From: Massilia sp. WG5
GTDB lineage: Bacteria; Pseudomonadota; Gammaproteobacteria; Burkholderiales; Burkholderiaceae_D
Assembly (NCBI RefSeq): GCF_001412595.2
Contig: NZ_CP012640.2
Coordinates: 4,402,001 to 4,466,000 of the forward strand
Direction of reading: 5' to 3'
Length of the DNA: 64,000 bases
Positions 63,838 to 64,000 of this stretch are shown here, in pieces. Below the pieces are notes generated by a model that did no database searches, had not been told where the DNA came from, and was given only the letters and a program-made list of their open reading frames with translations. Position 1 is the first letter of the stretch, and the number at the start of each line of letters is the position of its first letter. Made by a program: the position numbers and the translations under genes.

Positions 63838-64000
63838 ATGGAGTTTGATATGGTCGATAACGCATCACTGGGCACCGTCATCAAGGTTGTCGGTGTTGGC
63901 GGCGCGGGTGGCAATGCGGTGCAGCACATGATCAACAAGGGCGTGTCGGGTGTGCAGTTCATCGCCGCAAACACCGACGCCCAGGCGCTGGCCGTCTCGG
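63838..64000 (+). CDS. ftsZ: Cell division protein FtsZ, N-terminal part (cut by the window edge)
   Basis: The first 54 codons of the tubulin-like division GTPase: [20 protein letters not shown], the nucleotide-binding [14 protein letters not shown] and [14 protein letters not shown] (63827-63831) precedes the ATG by 6 bases. The gene continues beyond the window. Confidence 0.97.
   Translation, partial: MEFDMVDNASLGTVIKVVGVGGAGGNAVQHMINKGVSGVQFIAANTDAQALAVS

Overview
The window is high-GC, densely packed bacterial chromosome. It fits a betaproteobacterium of the family Oxalobacteraceae, most like the Massilia/Telluria group. I infer this from the Burkholderiales-type cytochrome oxidase assembly cluster, the beta-type class A RNase P RNA, the FtsY-FtsE-FtsX-RpoH neighbourhood, and a 514-aa MurE with the meso-DAP motif DNPR. 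No database comparison was possible. I see no tRNA, rRNA, CRISPR array, prophage or intact insertion sequence.

Layout. 1-6461 is an aa3-type cytochrome c oxidase biogenesis block: the end of ctaD, a 47-aa assembly protein, ctaG, a DUF2970 protein, ctaE, SURF1, a membrane-anchored SCO-like protein, ctaA, ctaB and a SCO lipoprotein. 6473-11055 holds an AI-2E/PerM-type permease, an acyltransferase, a CNNM/CorC-type membrane protein and an NhaR-like regulator. 11180-14327 is a stress island of TerC-like DUF475, TerD, TIGR00266/AIM24 and a second TerD. 14455-21583 holds a beta-barrel-like outer-membrane protein, a divergent pair (RsbT-like/histidine kinase hybrid and RsbR-like STAS protein), a diguanylate cyclase, gamma-glutamyltransferase and a small lipoprotein.

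21761-28137 is a complete carotenoid cluster, crtE-X-Y-I-B with convergent crtZ, predicted to make glucosylated zeaxanthin. 28175-32120 carries a DUF2141 protein, a YeiH-type exporter with its LysR regulator, an MgtC-family protein and a dienelactone hydrolase. 32262-36427 is rpoH, ftsX, ftsE and ftsY. A CIRCE element and a terminator-like hairpin lie in front of rpoH. 36712-39509 has a small membrane protein, an internally duplicated protein of unknown function and a thiamine-diphosphate enzyme. rnpB (39659-39999) and glpK follow.

42542-46404 is a sugar-acid catabolic unit: a LacI-type repressor, three matching operators, an MFS transporter and a galactarate/talarate-type dehydratase. A Lon-like AAA ATPase follows. 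47847-64000 is the dcw division and cell-wall cluster, mraZ-rsmH-ftsL-ftsI-murE-murF-mraY-murD-ftsW-murG-murC-ddl-ftsQ-ftsA-ftsZ. Most junctions overlap by 1-4 bases. An MraZ-type operator with a 10-bp period precedes the cluster, and ftsZ has its own promoter.

The points most worth a second look are the RsbT/histidine-kinase hybrid with its divergent RsbR partner, the rpoH control region, the TerD/DUF475/AIM24 island, the second SCO-like protein in the oxidase operon, the duplicated protein at 36964-37785, and a patch of divergent codon use inside rsmH.
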